Positions 42,368 through 51,558 of a stretch of DNA of 64,000 nucleotides are shown here, piece after piece. This DNA comes from an uncultured Muribaculaceae bacterium. GTDB lineage: Bacteria > Bacteroidota > Bacteroidia > Bacteroidales > Muribaculaceae. Numbering within the stretch: the stretch's first letter is position 1; the number at the start of each line of letters is the position of its first letter. Under the pieces are notes generated by a model. That model was not told the DNA's origin and did no database searches. It saw nothing but the letters and a program-made list of their open reading frames with translations. Made by a program: the position numbers and the translations under genes. The stretch lies in the NCBI GenBank assembly GCA_910584055.1, contig CAJTZS010000015.1, forward strand, positions 1 through 64,000. Reading direction: 5' to 3'.

Positions 42368-44056
42368 ATGAGAAAGCTATACATTGTCTTATCCATGTGC
42401 TGCATTGCTACTGGAGTTTATGCGCAGAGCGCAATAGATGCATACAGGTTTTCGCAACCCGACCTGAGGGGAACAGCAAGATTTATGGGAATGGGTGGCG
42501 CATTCGGTGCACTTGGTGGTGATTTGTCCACATTGTCGCAGAATCCGGCAGGTATTGGTGTTTATCGCAGTAATGAACTCGGTTTCACTCTTGACCTTGA
42601 TATTCAAAAATCAACATCCGATGCTATGGGCCTTCGGACTGGTAATAACCAGACAAAGTTTTATCTTGACAACATTGGAGGTGTGGCAACATTGAAACTT
42701 GGAAGCAGTGTCGTTCCGAATATTAATTTCGGTTTTACGTACAATAAGGCTGTTTCGTTCAATCGCCGTTATCGCGGGTCTATTCCTCAGTTGCAGACCT
42801 CCATGTCAAATTATGTTGCGGGTATAGCAAATGAGAGCGAACTGACTGTAGCGGATGTTACTACAGTAACTGATGGCCCTAAGCCATATAATCCGTATTA
42901 TCCTACAGACGGGGGTATTCAGGCTCCATGGCTTGCCATACTCGGTTATGATTCATATCTTATCAATCCTAATGGTGACCCTGACAATCCATCATGGACG
43001 GGTCAGTTCGGTCAAGGCACTGCCGGTTCAGCTAACTTTGATGTCACGGAGAAGGGAAGCGTAGACGAATATAACATTGCATTCGGTGGTAATATTTCTA
43101 ATGTGGTGTATTGGGGAATGAACTTCGATATTGTCAACTTTGATTATAAACTCGATGCCGGCTATGGCGAGGATCTCACCAGGGCGTATGTTTATAATCC
43201 GACAACAGAGACAGTAGGCCCGACAGAATCCCGCTGGCGCATGCGTAATCTGTATCGTGCAAATGGCACAGGATTTAATTATCAGCTTGGAGTTATTGTA
43301 AAACCTATTCAGGAGTTGCGTCTCGGTTTTGCATTCCACACCCCTACCTGGTATTCTCTTACAGAAACATATTCTGCCAATATTGGCTATCAATATTATG
43401 GGCAGAATCACGAGGCTATGACAAATGGCGGCACTCCCGGGACTCAGGATTATAACTTCAGTTCTCCATGGAAAATCATTGCCAGCGCTGCAGGAGTTAT
43501 CGGTGGCAAATTCATTATTTCCGCTGATTATGAATGGAGCGGTTATAAGACGATGAAATTCTCTGAAGCTTCCAACTATTATGGCGGAGATTGGGATTAT
43601 CCGTGGGACTATGATTATTACTCCGCAACTCCCGCTGCCTATAACAATGATCCTTATCAATATGAGAATCAGGATATAAAAGACATATATCGTCATACAG
43701 ATACATTCCGTGTCGGAGCGGAATATCGTGTCACCCCTTCCTTTAGCGTCCGTGCCGGATATAGCCATGTCTCTTCCCCTGTGGAATCAAAGGCTAAAAA
43801 CAATAGTATGACCATATATACAGCAGGAACTATTCCAAACTATAGGTTTGACAATGATACCGATTATATTACTTGTGGCCTCGGTTATCGCCACAAAGGA
43901 TTTTATATTGATTTGGCTTATGTCTATAAACATATGACATCCGAATATCATGCCTTCACCCCGGACCCGGACCCGAATGGTGGATATGCAAGTCCCTCCT
44001 CCAGATTGACATTCAACAATTCACGTGTTGTTCTTTCTACCGGCTTCAAATTCTAG
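42368..44056 (+). CDS. OmpP1/FadL-family outer-membrane transport protein
   Basis: 562 residues. Signal peptide about 1-20 (VYA-QSA). The N-terminal hatch is typical: RFMGMGGAFGALGGDLSTLSQNPAGIG, as in FadL/TodX. The rest is beta-barrel sequence rich in aromatic strands, ending in VLSTGFKF with the terminal Phe expected for outer-membrane proteins. FadL proteins let hydrophobic compounds diffuse through a lateral opening. Bacteroidetes have several; the substrate is unknown here. Confidence 0.92.
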   Translation: MRKLYIVLSMCCIATGVYAQSAIDAYRFSQPDLRGTARFMGMGGAFGALGGDLSTLSQNPAGIGVYRSNELGFTLDLDIQKSTSDAMGLRTGNNQTKFYLDNIGGVATLKLGSSVVPNINFGFTYNKAVSFNRRYRGSIPQLQTSMSNYVAGIANESELTVADVTTVTDGPKPYNPYYPTDGGIQAPWLAILGYDSYLINPNGDPDNPSWTGQFGQGTAGSANFDVTEKGSVDEYNIAFGGNISNVVYWGMNFDIVNFDYKLDAGYGEDLTRAYVYNPTTETVGPTESRWRMRNLYRANGTGFNYQLGVIVKPIQELRLGFAFHTPTWYSLTETYSANIGYQYYGQNHEAMTNGGTPGTQDYNFSSPWKIIASAAGVIGGKFIISADYEWSGYKTMKFSEASNYYGGDWDYPWDYDYYSATPAAYNNDPYQYENQDIKDIYRHTDTFRVGAEYRVTPSFSVRAGYSHVSSPVESKAKNNSMTIYTAGTIPNYRFDNDTDYITCGLGYRHKGFYIDLAYVYKHMTSEYHAFTPDPDPNGGYASPSSRLTFNNSRVVLSTGFKF

Positions 44057-44075
44057 ATAATATATAATCTTATAA

Positions 44076-44117
44076 AATAGCCGCCCCTTGATCTTATGGA
44101 ATCAAGGGGCGGCTATT
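44076..44117. terminator. Bidirectional terminator
   Basis: Perfect 17-base arms (AATAGCCGCCCCTTGAT) with an 8-base loop between the convergent FadL-like and trmN6 genes. Confidence 0.9.
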
Positions 44118-44156
44118 AATTATCTTTATCCTTATTTAAGAGACTAAAGAACTTGT

Positions 44157-44888
44157 TTAAAACTTAAGATAAAAGTCGTGACATAGGGATTGATAATTCT
44201 GAGTATAACTTCCGTCTGACAATTCAATCGTTAAATACTCTTTAGAAATATGCGCGGCATGCAATCCAAATTCCATAAAACTTCTTTTAGGTTCCCTGCC
44301 CTCTCTTCCTGTCATTATCATTTGTCTGGTCAGGCATAATCCTAATGACTTTGAGGTTCCTGCCAACTCTTCTGTTTGATCGTATGGAATTACAATTCCT
44401 ATTATTCCATTCTCAGAAATCAAGTCTTTCCCTTTTTCAAGTATGACGGAGGGTGACAATTGTCCTTGATGCCGAGCTTTCAGCCTTATTGAATCGGGTG
44501 TGCCTATTCCTGAATCGAAATATGGGGGGTTGGAGACAATATAATCGATCGGTTCCATATTCCTTTCAAGATGTTTAGAACAGTAGTCGTTGAAATCTAT
44601 TTGCATTGCCTTCATCCTTTTACTCCATGGCGATGCTATGAAATTTTCGGCCGCTTCTTTCACTGATTCCGGATCTATGTCGATCGCTAATATTTCGGAG
44701 GTCGGATTTCTCTGTGCAGCCATCAACGCTATGACACCGCAACCGCATCCGACATCAAGAATACGATTTGCATTTTGCAGATTCACCCATGCTCCAAGAA
44801 TGACAGCATCAATGCCAATTTTCATGGAGCTTCGGTGATGATTCACTTCAAACTGTTTAAATCTGAACGGCTGATTGCTTTTGCTCAT
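44157..44888 (-). CDS. trmN6: tRNA1(Val) adenine-37 N6-methyltransferase
   Basis: 243 residues from the start at 44888 (MSKSNQPFRFKQFEVNHHRSSMKIG), where family similarity begins; the frame is open further upstream inside the helicase gene but those residues look unrelated. SAM motif DVGCGCGVIALMAAQR and catalytic NPPY (VSNPPYF) are present. It methylates A37 of tRNA-Val. It overlaps the end of the DEAD-box gene by 32 bases in another frame. Confidence 0.93.
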   Translation of the reverse strand: MSKSNQPFRFKQFEVNHHRSSMKIGIDAVILGAWVNLQNANRILDVGCGCGVIALMAAQRNPTSEILAIDIDPESVKEAAENFIASPWSKRMKAMQIDFNDYCSKHLERNMEPIDYIVSNPPYFDSGIGTPDSIRLKARHQGQLSPSVILEKGKDLISENGIIGIVIPYDQTEELAGTSKSLGLCLTRQMIMTGREGREPKRSFMEFGLHAAHISKEYLTIELSDGSYTQNYQSLCHDFYLKF

Positions 44889-46125
44889 TCCCCGGTTTCT
44901 TTCTATTGCGACCTTTGAAATTTGATCTGTGTCTTTTTGAGCTTTTATTTCCGTTAATTTTTGTGCGCGGCTTTGCCTTGAGATCGGGAGCCGAGCCAAA
45001 TTCGGCAGGTACATTTTCTTTGGGAATTTCTTTTTCCAGAAGACGTTCTATCCTTTTCAATTTACCGGTCTCTTCAGGCGATACAAAAGTTATTGCTCTC
45101 CCGTCTCGGTTTGCCCTTGCCGTGCGTCCGATCCGGTGTACGTAATCTTCGGCTTCTCGAGGCACATCATAATTAATGACCATTTCTATATCGTCGATGT
45201 CAATTCCTCTTGCAAGGATATCCGTAGCGACAATAACCTGAATCTTGCCTGCCTTGAAATCAAGCATAACATCATCCCGTTTGTCCTGATCAAGATCGGA
45301 ATGCATTTCAGCAATCTTAATATTTTTGCTTCTAAGCTCACGGGCGAGATTCTTGACTTTTAATTTTGAAGAAGAAAATACGATTACTCTCTGAGGCGGA
45401 TTTTCGTTGAAAAGCTTTTTAAGAATCTGGAGTTTCTGCGGTTCATAGCAGATGTATGCAGACTGCTTGATTTTTTCAGCCGGTTTCGATACGGCAAGTT
45501 TGACTTCTACCGGGTCCTTAAGTATCTTGTTAGCCATCTGTTGAATCTTTGGAGGCATTGTAGCGGAGAACAATAATGTCTGCCGCTCTTTGGGTAGACG
45601 CGCAACAATCTGCATTATGTCATCATAAAATCCCATATCGAGCATTCTGTCGGCCTCGTCAAGGATAAAGAAAGACACTTTTGATAAATCAACATATCCC
45701 ATACTCAGGTGAGCAAGCAAACGTCCGGGAGTAGCAATAACAACATCAGCCCCCATTTTAAGAGATTTTCTCTGTTGTTCGTATGTATGACCGTCTGTGC
45801 CTCCGTAAATTGCCATACCGCTTACAGGCATAAAATATGCGAATCCCTGAAGTTGTCGGTCGATCTGTTGTGCCAATTCCCTTGTGGGAGCCATTACAAC
45901 GCAATTAATCGAGTCGTCGGGATACCCTCCATCTGCAAGCATATTTATTACCGGCAAAAGATATGCGGCTGTTTTTCCGGTGCCCGTTTGGGCGCAGGCA
46001 AGAAGGTCACGACCTTCCATTATGACAGGTATGGCTTGTTCCTGAATCGGCGTGCATTCATCAAAATGCATATCCCATAGGCCGTCAAGAACATCGTCAT
46101 TGGTAAGAATATCTTCAAATCTCAT
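44857..46125 (-). CDS. DEAD-box RNA helicase, RhlE-like
   Basis: 422 residues from the start at 46125. Two earlier in-frame ATGs (46170, 46188) lie at or upstream of the predicted transcription start, and similarity begins at MRFEDILTND. Motifs in order: Q motif CTPIQEQAIP, AQTGTGKT, PTRELAQQ, DEAD, SAT, and HRIGRTARA. The last 40 residues are basic, for RNA binding. Such helicases act in ribosome assembly and cold adaptation. Its promoter is a perfect consensus (46158-46189). Confidence 0.95.
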   Translation of the reverse strand: MRFEDILTNDDVLDGLWDMHFDECTPIQEQAIPVIMEGRDLLACAQTGTGKTAAYLLPVINMLADGGYPDDSINCVVMAPTRELAQQIDRQLQGFAYFMPVSGMAIYGGTDGHTYEQQRKSLKMGADVVIATPGRLLAHLSMGYVDLSKVSFFILDEADRMLDMGFYDDIMQIVARLPKERQTLLFSATMPPKIQQMANKILKDPVEVKLAVSKPAEKIKQSAYICYEPQKLQILKKLFNENPPQRVIVFSSSKLKVKNLARELRSKNIKIAEMHSDLDQDKRDDVMLDFKAGKIQVIVATDILARGIDIDDIEMVINYDVPREAEDYVHRIGRTARANRDGRAITFVSPEETGKLKRIERLLEKEIPKENVPAEFGSAPDLKAKPRTKINGNKSSKRHRSNFKGRNRKKPGNEQKQSAVQI

Positions 46126-46157
46126 TATTTTAAATGATTTCGATTGTTTATAAGATG

Positions 46158-46189
46158 CAAATTTACTCATAATTAAATAAATTAACAAA
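46158..46189 (-). promoter_or_regulatory. Promoter of the DEAD-box helicase gene
   Basis: Minus strand TTTG (46186-46189 complement), 20-base spacer, TAAATTTG (46158-46165 complement). The predicted start, near 46154, decides the choice of ATG at 46125. Confidence 0.72.
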
Positions 46190-46356
46190 AAACAACATAT
46201 GATAATAACAATAATACTATTTGAATAATATTGTATATCAGCTAATTATACTCAAATATAATAAAAGACAAAAATATGCTGAAAAATTTGTGATTCTACA
46301 GAACAATTTTTGAGGCAGTGGTGTTATTATAGTATCAACATTAAAACAACAACAAA

Positions 46357-46866
46357 ATGAAATCTAACGAAACTTTCAAAAACAGACTGATTGGTCTTCA
46401 GGGAAATCTTCTCAGTTTTGCATATCAGCTCACATCCAACCGTGAGCAGGCAGAAGACCTTCTTCAGGATACAACCCTTAAAGCACTTGATAATGAAGAA
46501 AAATATGTTGACAATGTCAACTTCAAAGGGTGGATCTTCACTATCATGCGAAATATCTTCATCAATAATTACCGCCAGACTGTTCGGAAAGCCACGGTGA
46601 TTGACCAGACTGAAGATTTATATCACCTGAACATATCACAAGACTCCGGTCTTGACACTCCGGAAGGTTCATATGCAGTTAAGGAGATTTCTGCGGCTCT
46701 CAATAGTTTTACAGATGAATATAGAATCCCCTTCAATATGTTTGTAGCCGGATATAAATACAATGAGATAGCGGAAAAGATGAATTTACCATTGGGCACG
46801 GTTAAAAGCCGTATATTCTTCGCACGCAAGCGACTTCGTGACCAATTAAAAGATTATGGCAGATAA
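46357..46866 (+). CDS. ECF-type RNA polymerase sigma factor
   Basis: 169 residues. Region 2 at about 10-75 (AEDLLQDTTLKAL, WIFTIMRNIFIN) and region 4 at about 110-165 (YNEIAEKMNLPLGTVKSRIFFARKRL). No anti-sigma gene lies beside it: upstream is the divergent helicase, and downstream a terminator and an NSS symporter. Its 168-base AT-rich upstream region shows no TAnnTTTG box, which would fit control by another sigma factor or by itself. Confidence 0.95.
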   Translation: MKSNETFKNRLIGLQGNLLSFAYQLTSNREQAEDLLQDTTLKALDNEEKYVDNVNFKGWIFTIMRNIFINNYRQTVRKATVIDQTEDLYHLNISQDSGLDTPEGSYAVKEISAALNSFTDEYRIPFNMFVAGYKYNEIAEKMNLPLGTVKSRIFFARKRLRDQLKDYGR

Positions 46867-46914
46867 ATCCCTGTCGTTTTGATAAGAATTGTTAAGTTTT
46901 ATTTGTTGATATCC

Positions 46915-46940
46915 GAGATGCCTTAGGGCATCTCTTTTTT
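46915..46940 (+). terminator. Terminator of the sigma factor gene
   Basis: GAGATGCC / GGCATCTC with a TTAG loop, then TTTTTT. Confidence 0.93.
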
Positions 46941-47025
46941 GTATAATTATTATATTTGACTTCGTCCAGTATACTTCGGCGCTTGGTAAAGCAAATTTTT
47001 TCTTTACTCTCGACTTCTCCGTATA

Positions 47026-47059
47026 TTTGTTACTTATTCAAAAAAATTATGTACTTTTG
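47026..47059 (+). promoter_or_regulatory. Promoter of the NSS symporter gene
   Basis: TTTG (47026-47029), 22-base spacer (slightly long), TACTTTTG (47052-47059). The predicted start is about 27 bases before the ATG. Confidence 0.6.
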
Positions 47060-47089
47060 TAGGTCATTATGTCAAAATAGTAATCTGTT

Positions 47090-48457
47090 ATGTCGAAAGT
47101 AAAATTCAATACAAGAATCGGTCTGATTGCAGCAACGGTAGGTTCTGCTGTAGGTCTCGGTAACATATGGAGGTTTCCGGCTGAAACCCAAACTAATGGA
47201 GGCGCGGCGTTTCTTCTTGTTTATATCTTGTGCATGCTGGTTCTCGGAATCCCCGTCATGCTTGCAGAGTTTTCACTTGGTAGGGGCGGTCACGGAGATG
47301 CTGAGAGTGTATTTCGGAAATTAAGACCAGGCAGCAAATGGTGGCTGGCGGGTTCTCTTGCAATCCTTGCCTCATATCTAATCCTGACGTTTTATATGGT
47401 GGTGGCAGGATGGACTTTTGAATACCTATGGCAGTCAATAACGGGAGACTTGTATTCCTCGGCTAATTGCTCCTCATCAATGTTGGAGTCATCTTTTCAT
47501 GAGAAGATGGAAAGTTATATCTGCAGCGACTTCTCTCCTCTTGTCAATACATATGTACTGATACTGATAAACCTGATTATATTGTTGAGGGGAGTTCAAA
47601 AAGGCATAGAAAGAATGTCAAATATAATGATGCCCGTATTGTTTGTCCTCCTTTTGGTATTTGCCGGCGTATCTTTGTCTATGCCCGGTGCCTCTGATGG
47701 CCTGGAGTATTTCTTTAAACCTGATTTTTCAAAGATAGACACAGGCGTAATTGTAAATGCTCTCGGTCAGAGTTTCTTTTCGTTAAGTTTAGGTATGGGA
47801 ATACTTATTACTTACTCGTCATATTATCCGAAAACAACTAAATTAGTTCCCACCGCTTTGACCGTTTCCATTCTGGATCTTCTTGTGGCCGTGCTTATGG
47901 GGATGATAATTTTTCCGGCGGTTGCAAGTTTTGGACTCGGAGAATCGGATCTTAGGGGGACAACATTGGTTTTTGTTACATTACCGGAGATTTTTGCGAG
48001 AATGCCTGCCACACAACTGTGGTCAATCCTGTTTTTCCTCCTTTTGCTTGTTGCCGCTCTGACATCTACGATATCGATATCCGAAGTTTCGGTGGCATGG
48101 GTTCAGGACCGGTTTAAGAAGTCGCGGTTTAAGGCTTGCATGATAGTCTTGCTGCCTCTATTTGTTTTAAGCGCGGTGTGTTCGCTGTCCTTCGGTTCTT
48201 TGAACGGTATAAAATTATTCGGTATGAGCATATTTGATTTTCTTGATAATCTTGCAACCAACATTATGTTGCCGTTAGTTTCAATTTTAGTATGCATCTT
48301 TATCGGATGGTTTGTTGACAAAGGTTTTCTCAGGAAAGAGATTACAAACAACGGAAGTGTCTCAAATCATTTCTATCCGTTTGTAAGTTTTGTTATAAGA
48401 TATGTAGCTCCCCCTCTCCTTCTCCTTATTCTTCTCGCCGCATTCATAGATTTTTAA
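47090..48457 (+). CDS. Sodium-dependent transporter, neurotransmitter:sodium symporter family
   Basis: 455 residues, about 11-12 membrane segments. The first segment has the family signature GSAVGLGNIWRFP with unwound Gly/Asn residues of the Na+ and substrate sites; AEFSLGRGGHGD follows. Bacterial members (LeuT, TnaT, MhsT) take up amino acids with sodium. The substrate cannot be told. It stands alone between its own promoter and a terminator. Confidence 0.95.
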   Translation: MSKVKFNTRIGLIAATVGSAVGLGNIWRFPAETQTNGGAAFLLVYILCMLVLGIPVMLAEFSLGRGGHGDAESVFRKLRPGSKWWLAGSLAILASYLILTFYMVVAGWTFEYLWQSITGDLYSSANCSSSMLESSFHEKMESYICSDFSPLVNTYVLILINLIILLRGVQKGIERMSNIMMPVLFVLLLVFAGVSLSMPGASDGLEYFFKPDFSKIDTGVIVNALGQSFFSLSLGMGILITYSSYYPKTTKLVPTALTVSILDLLVAVLMGMIIFPAVASFGLGESDLRGTTLVFVTLPEIFARMPATQLWSILFFLLLLVAALTSTISISEVSVAWVQDRFKKSRFKACMIVLLPLFVLSAVCSLSFGSLNGIKLFGMSIFDFLDNLATNIMLPLVSILVCIFIGWFVDKGFLRKEITNNGSVSNHFYPFVSFVIRYVAPPLLLLILLAAFIDF

Positions 48458-48461
48458 AAAC

Positions 48462-48524
48462 TGAACTCGTCTTGACTTATTTTCATATTTATTTAACATT
48501 CGTAAATAAGTCAATACGAGTTCA
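48462..48524. repeat. Inverted repeat with 21-base arms
   Basis: Arms 48462-48482 and 48504-48524 match at 20 of 21 positions around a 21-base AT-rich loop. There is no T-run after it. It may help stop transcription, or be a shortened palindromic repeat; it lacks the core of the six-copy family. Confidence 0.6.
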
Positions 48525-48561
48525 CTCTCTCAATTATTAAGTGAGGGTTATAACTTATACA

Positions 48562-48599
48562 AAAAATAGTTCCGCAACTTATGATGCGGAACTATTTTT
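48562..48599. terminator. Bidirectional terminator
   Basis: 15-base arms AAAAATAGTTCCGCA (48562-48576) and complement (48585-48599) with an 8-base loop, between the convergent NSS and M16 genes. Confidence 0.92.
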
Positions 48600-48615
48600 A
48601 TAGGAAATTTAGATA

Positions 48616-51429
48616 TTATTTCGATTCAACGCCTTCCATGATAACCTCTATTCTGTTTTTACCGTTATAAAGGTTTTTCATAAATTTATTGAGATCTTCG
48701 AGAGTCAGGTTTTCAATGGCAGCCTTATGGTTGGTTATATCATCAAATCCCTTTTCTAACTTGAGAAGATTGTTCTCCCAATATCCGTTGTTGCGGACAT
48801 TGATCTCATACTGTTTCATTGTGGCTTCTTTCACTTTGTTGAAGTCTTTTTCACTTGCTCCATCGTTAAGAAGTTTGAGGAATCCAGCATTGGCTCTCTC
48901 TTCCATTTTCCCGAGCATATCGGCATTGGTTTCATATGCGTATATAATCATCCATTGACCGGTATAGGGATTTAAGACGGCAGCGGCAGAGGGGCTGTAT
49001 GTGCCACCCATCTCTTCACGGAGCGTTTCCGTGTAGACCATACGGAGAATCTGCCCGATTGTGTTCAGCTTAACTGAATTTTCAATTGAATATGGAATAT
49101 TTGTGCCTGAGAATATGGCATACACCTGGGATTTGGGAGAATGCATGGGCTGCTTATAGTGATCAATAACTTGCCCGCTTACGATATCAATAGAAGTAAG
49201 GTCCTTTACTGCCGATTTCCCCTTCTTCGATGCCGGTAGAGAAGCAACATACTGCTCAAGCAGTGGTTTGAGAGTCTCAATATCTACATTGCCGACAAAT
49301 ATAAATGTATAATCTGCGGCATTGGCTGTAGATTGCTTAATCATGTTGACCATTTCGGTATAGTTCGCGGCATCGATTGTATTAATATCTATTTCCTGGA
49401 ACATCGGATTTTTGCCATATTGAGCGGCGGCCAAATGTTTTGCAAAAACTTGATTGGGATCTGTGTCTCTGTTCTTAAGCATTGCACGTGCCTGATCCAT
49501 CAGAGAATTGTAAGTATCGGGATCAGGATTAACGGATGTAAAGCCAGCATAAAGAAGTTCCATCAGTGTCGGGAGGTCTTTAACAGAACTGCTTCCTGAG
49601 AACTCATTTACTGTATTGCCTAATGAATAGCCAAGAGACGCAACTTTACCGGCAAGATATTTTCTCAACTTTGTATTGTCAAAGTTCCCAAGCTTGCTTG
49701 CTGAGTACGCATCTTCCATCAGAAGCACATTTGCTGCCTGAGATTCAGGGTAAGAACGTTTACCACCATTTTTGAAAGCAGTGACACGGATTTCATCCGC
49801 TTTGAAGTCTGTAGGTTTCACGATAACCTTCACTCCGTTTGAAAGAAGAAGTTCAGTCGTTCCGAATTTACCTTCAGATTGTGCTTTTATTTTACCGGGT
49901 TTTGGAAGTTTATCAATCAGTGGATCTGTGATGACTTCATCCACATATGCTTCATATTCAGCATTAAGAGCATTCTTAAGAACAGGAATCATATCCTGTT
50001 CTGTAACGACTGTAAACTCATCCTTCTTGGGCTGATCAATAATCATAACCTGATTTTCCGGGGTAAGAAGCATTGATGCAACCTGATTTATTGTCAGAAC
50101 AGGAATGTTGGGGAGCAGCTGCTTAACGAGTTCAAATTCAGTTTCTATACCGGGAGCAGCTTCGTTATCAACGAAATGACGGATAAGTTCTTGAGCAAAA
50201 GCGCCATTGGTGGTTTTGTTACGTTCATTATACATTTTTTCATATCTTGAAATCATGTTGTCACGAACGCGTTGTAGCTCGGAATCAGTAAAGCCTGTTT
50301 TACAAGCACGCGCCACAATCCCAATAGCCTCTGCGAATGCATCCTTTATTTCGGTTTTACCAACGACTGTTAAAGTGAAGGCTGCTTTAGTTTTCGAAAC
50401 CCAGAAATCACCGAATCTAACCCCGGCGTAGGCATATTTGCACTCAGGTTTCTGGCTATACTCTGACAACCTATTGTTGATAAGGCTTGACAAAATTGAT
50501 TCGAGAATCTGGTCCTGAACGTATCCTGCAATAGTGTTGCGCTGCTCGAACGGTGTTTTTTCAGATTTAAAGCTTAGAGTTAGTCTTGGAAACTGACCTT
50601 CCGGGTCATCAAAGTAAACAAAAATCGGCTCTTTGTTGTCGCTAACGTTAGGATATTTTCTTTCTGCGGCATTCTCAGGCATAGTTATCGGTGTAAATAG
50701 GTCGATCACCTTTTTTTCCATCTCTGCAGCATCGAAATCTCCTACAATCACAATACCCTGCTGATCCGGTCTATACCATTTCTTATAATATGCACGTAAA
50801 ACCTCCGGTTTGAAATTGCGCACTACTTCCATTTTACCAATCGGAGTCTGTTGGTATTGATACTCCTGATAAATTTTAGGCAAAATGTATTCCAGAAGGC
50901 GGGAATTGGCGTCATTACGAGAGCGCCATTCCTCTTCTATCACACCTCTTTCTGCGTTGATTTCATCCTCTTCAAGAAGGATCTCGCAACTCCAATCGTG
51001 AAGAGCGAGCAGAACGCTGTCCATCAGAGCGACATCGTTTGTGGGGACATTGTTAATGTTGTATACAGTTTCGTCAAAAGCTGTATAAGCATTGATGTCC
51101 GCACCAAAACGGATGCCCTTGTTCTGAAGATAGTTGAGCATGTCTTTGCCGGGATAATGGCTGGTGCCGTTAAATGCCATGTGCTCAAGGAAGTGGGCAA
51201 GTCCAAGCTGTTCAGGCATTTCAAGGGTTGACCCCACTTTTTGCGCAATATAGAAATTCGCGCGTTCCTTAGGCTCCTCATTATGGAGTATGAAATACTG
51301 AAGGCCGTTGGGTAGTGTGCCATGTTTCACAGCCGGATTCAGTGGAAGCGGCTGCATTTGCGGTTGGGCAAAGGCTACGAAAGTGCCCACGAGCATTGCA
51401 ACCGCAGTTAGCATTCTTTTGAAAATCAT
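48616..51429 (-). CDS. M16 family zinc metallopeptidase (pitrilysin-like)
   Basis: 937 residues. Signal peptide about 1-21 (AFA-QPQ). The inverted zinc motif HFLEH is at residues 79-83 with the distant Glu in ERGVIEEEW; three further M16 domains follow, the second half probably inactive, as is usual. The two halves form a closing chamber that degrades peptides. Probably periplasmic. A consensus promoter lies about 75 bases upstream. Confidence 0.95.
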   Translation of the reverse strand: MIFKRMLTAVAMLVGTFVAFAQPQMQPLPLNPAVKHGTLPNGLQYFILHNEEPKERANFYIAQKVGSTLEMPEQLGLAHFLEHMAFNGTSHYPGKDMLNYLQNKGIRFGADINAYTAFDETVYNINNVPTNDVALMDSVLLALHDWSCEILLEEDEINAERGVIEEEWRSRNDANSRLLEYILPKIYQEYQYQQTPIGKMEVVRNFKPEVLRAYYKKWYRPDQQGIVIVGDFDAAEMEKKVIDLFTPITMPENAAERKYPNVSDNKEPIFVYFDDPEGQFPRLTLSFKSEKTPFEQRNTIAGYVQDQILESILSSLINNRLSEYSQKPECKYAYAGVRFGDFWVSKTKAAFTLTVVGKTEIKDAFAEAIGIVARACKTGFTDSELQRVRDNMISRYEKMYNERNKTTNGAFAQELIRHFVDNEAAPGIETEFELVKQLLPNIPVLTINQVASMLLTPENQVMIIDQPKKDEFTVVTEQDMIPVLKNALNAEYEAYVDEVITDPLIDKLPKPGKIKAQSEGKFGTTELLLSNGVKVIVKPTDFKADEIRVTAFKNGGKRSYPESQAANVLLMEDAYSASKLGNFDNTKLRKYLAGKVASLGYSLGNTVNEFSGSSSVKDLPTLMELLYAGFTSVNPDPDTYNSLMDQARAMLKNRDTDPNQVFAKHLAAAQYGKNPMFQEIDINTIDAANYTEMVNMIKQSTANAADYTFIFVGNVDIETLKPLLEQYVASLPASKKGKSAVKDLTSIDIVSGQVIDHYKQPMHSPKSQVYAIFSGTNIPYSIENSVKLNTIGQILRMVYTETLREEMGGTYSPSAAAVLNPYTGQWMIIYAYETNADMLGKMEERANAGFLKLLNDGASEKDFNKVKEATMKQYEINVRNNGYWENNLLKLEKGFDDITNHKAAIENLTLEDLNKFMKNLYNGKNRIEVIMEGVESK

Positions 51430-51504
51430 AATGATTGGGTTAATAAATTGTTATGTTGTTTAATAATATTATCGATAAAAGAAACACATTCTAAAACTAA
51501 TTTA

Positions 51505-51535
51505 CAAAGGTAGTTCTTATATTTCAATTTGCAAA
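51505..51535 (-). promoter_or_regulatory. Promoter of the M16 peptidase gene
   Basis: Minus strand TTTG (51532-51535 complement), 19-base spacer, TACCTTTG (51505-51512 complement): the same -7 box as nrdD. The predicted start is near 51501, giving a leader of about 70 bases. Confidence 0.68.
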
Positions 51536-51558
51536 AAGAAAAGTCTATTTTAAAAGCA

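Noticed and set aside
44888..45014. N-terminal extension of trmN6 into the helicase gene
   Set aside because: The extra residues are the helicase basic tail read in another frame; family similarity starts at 44888.
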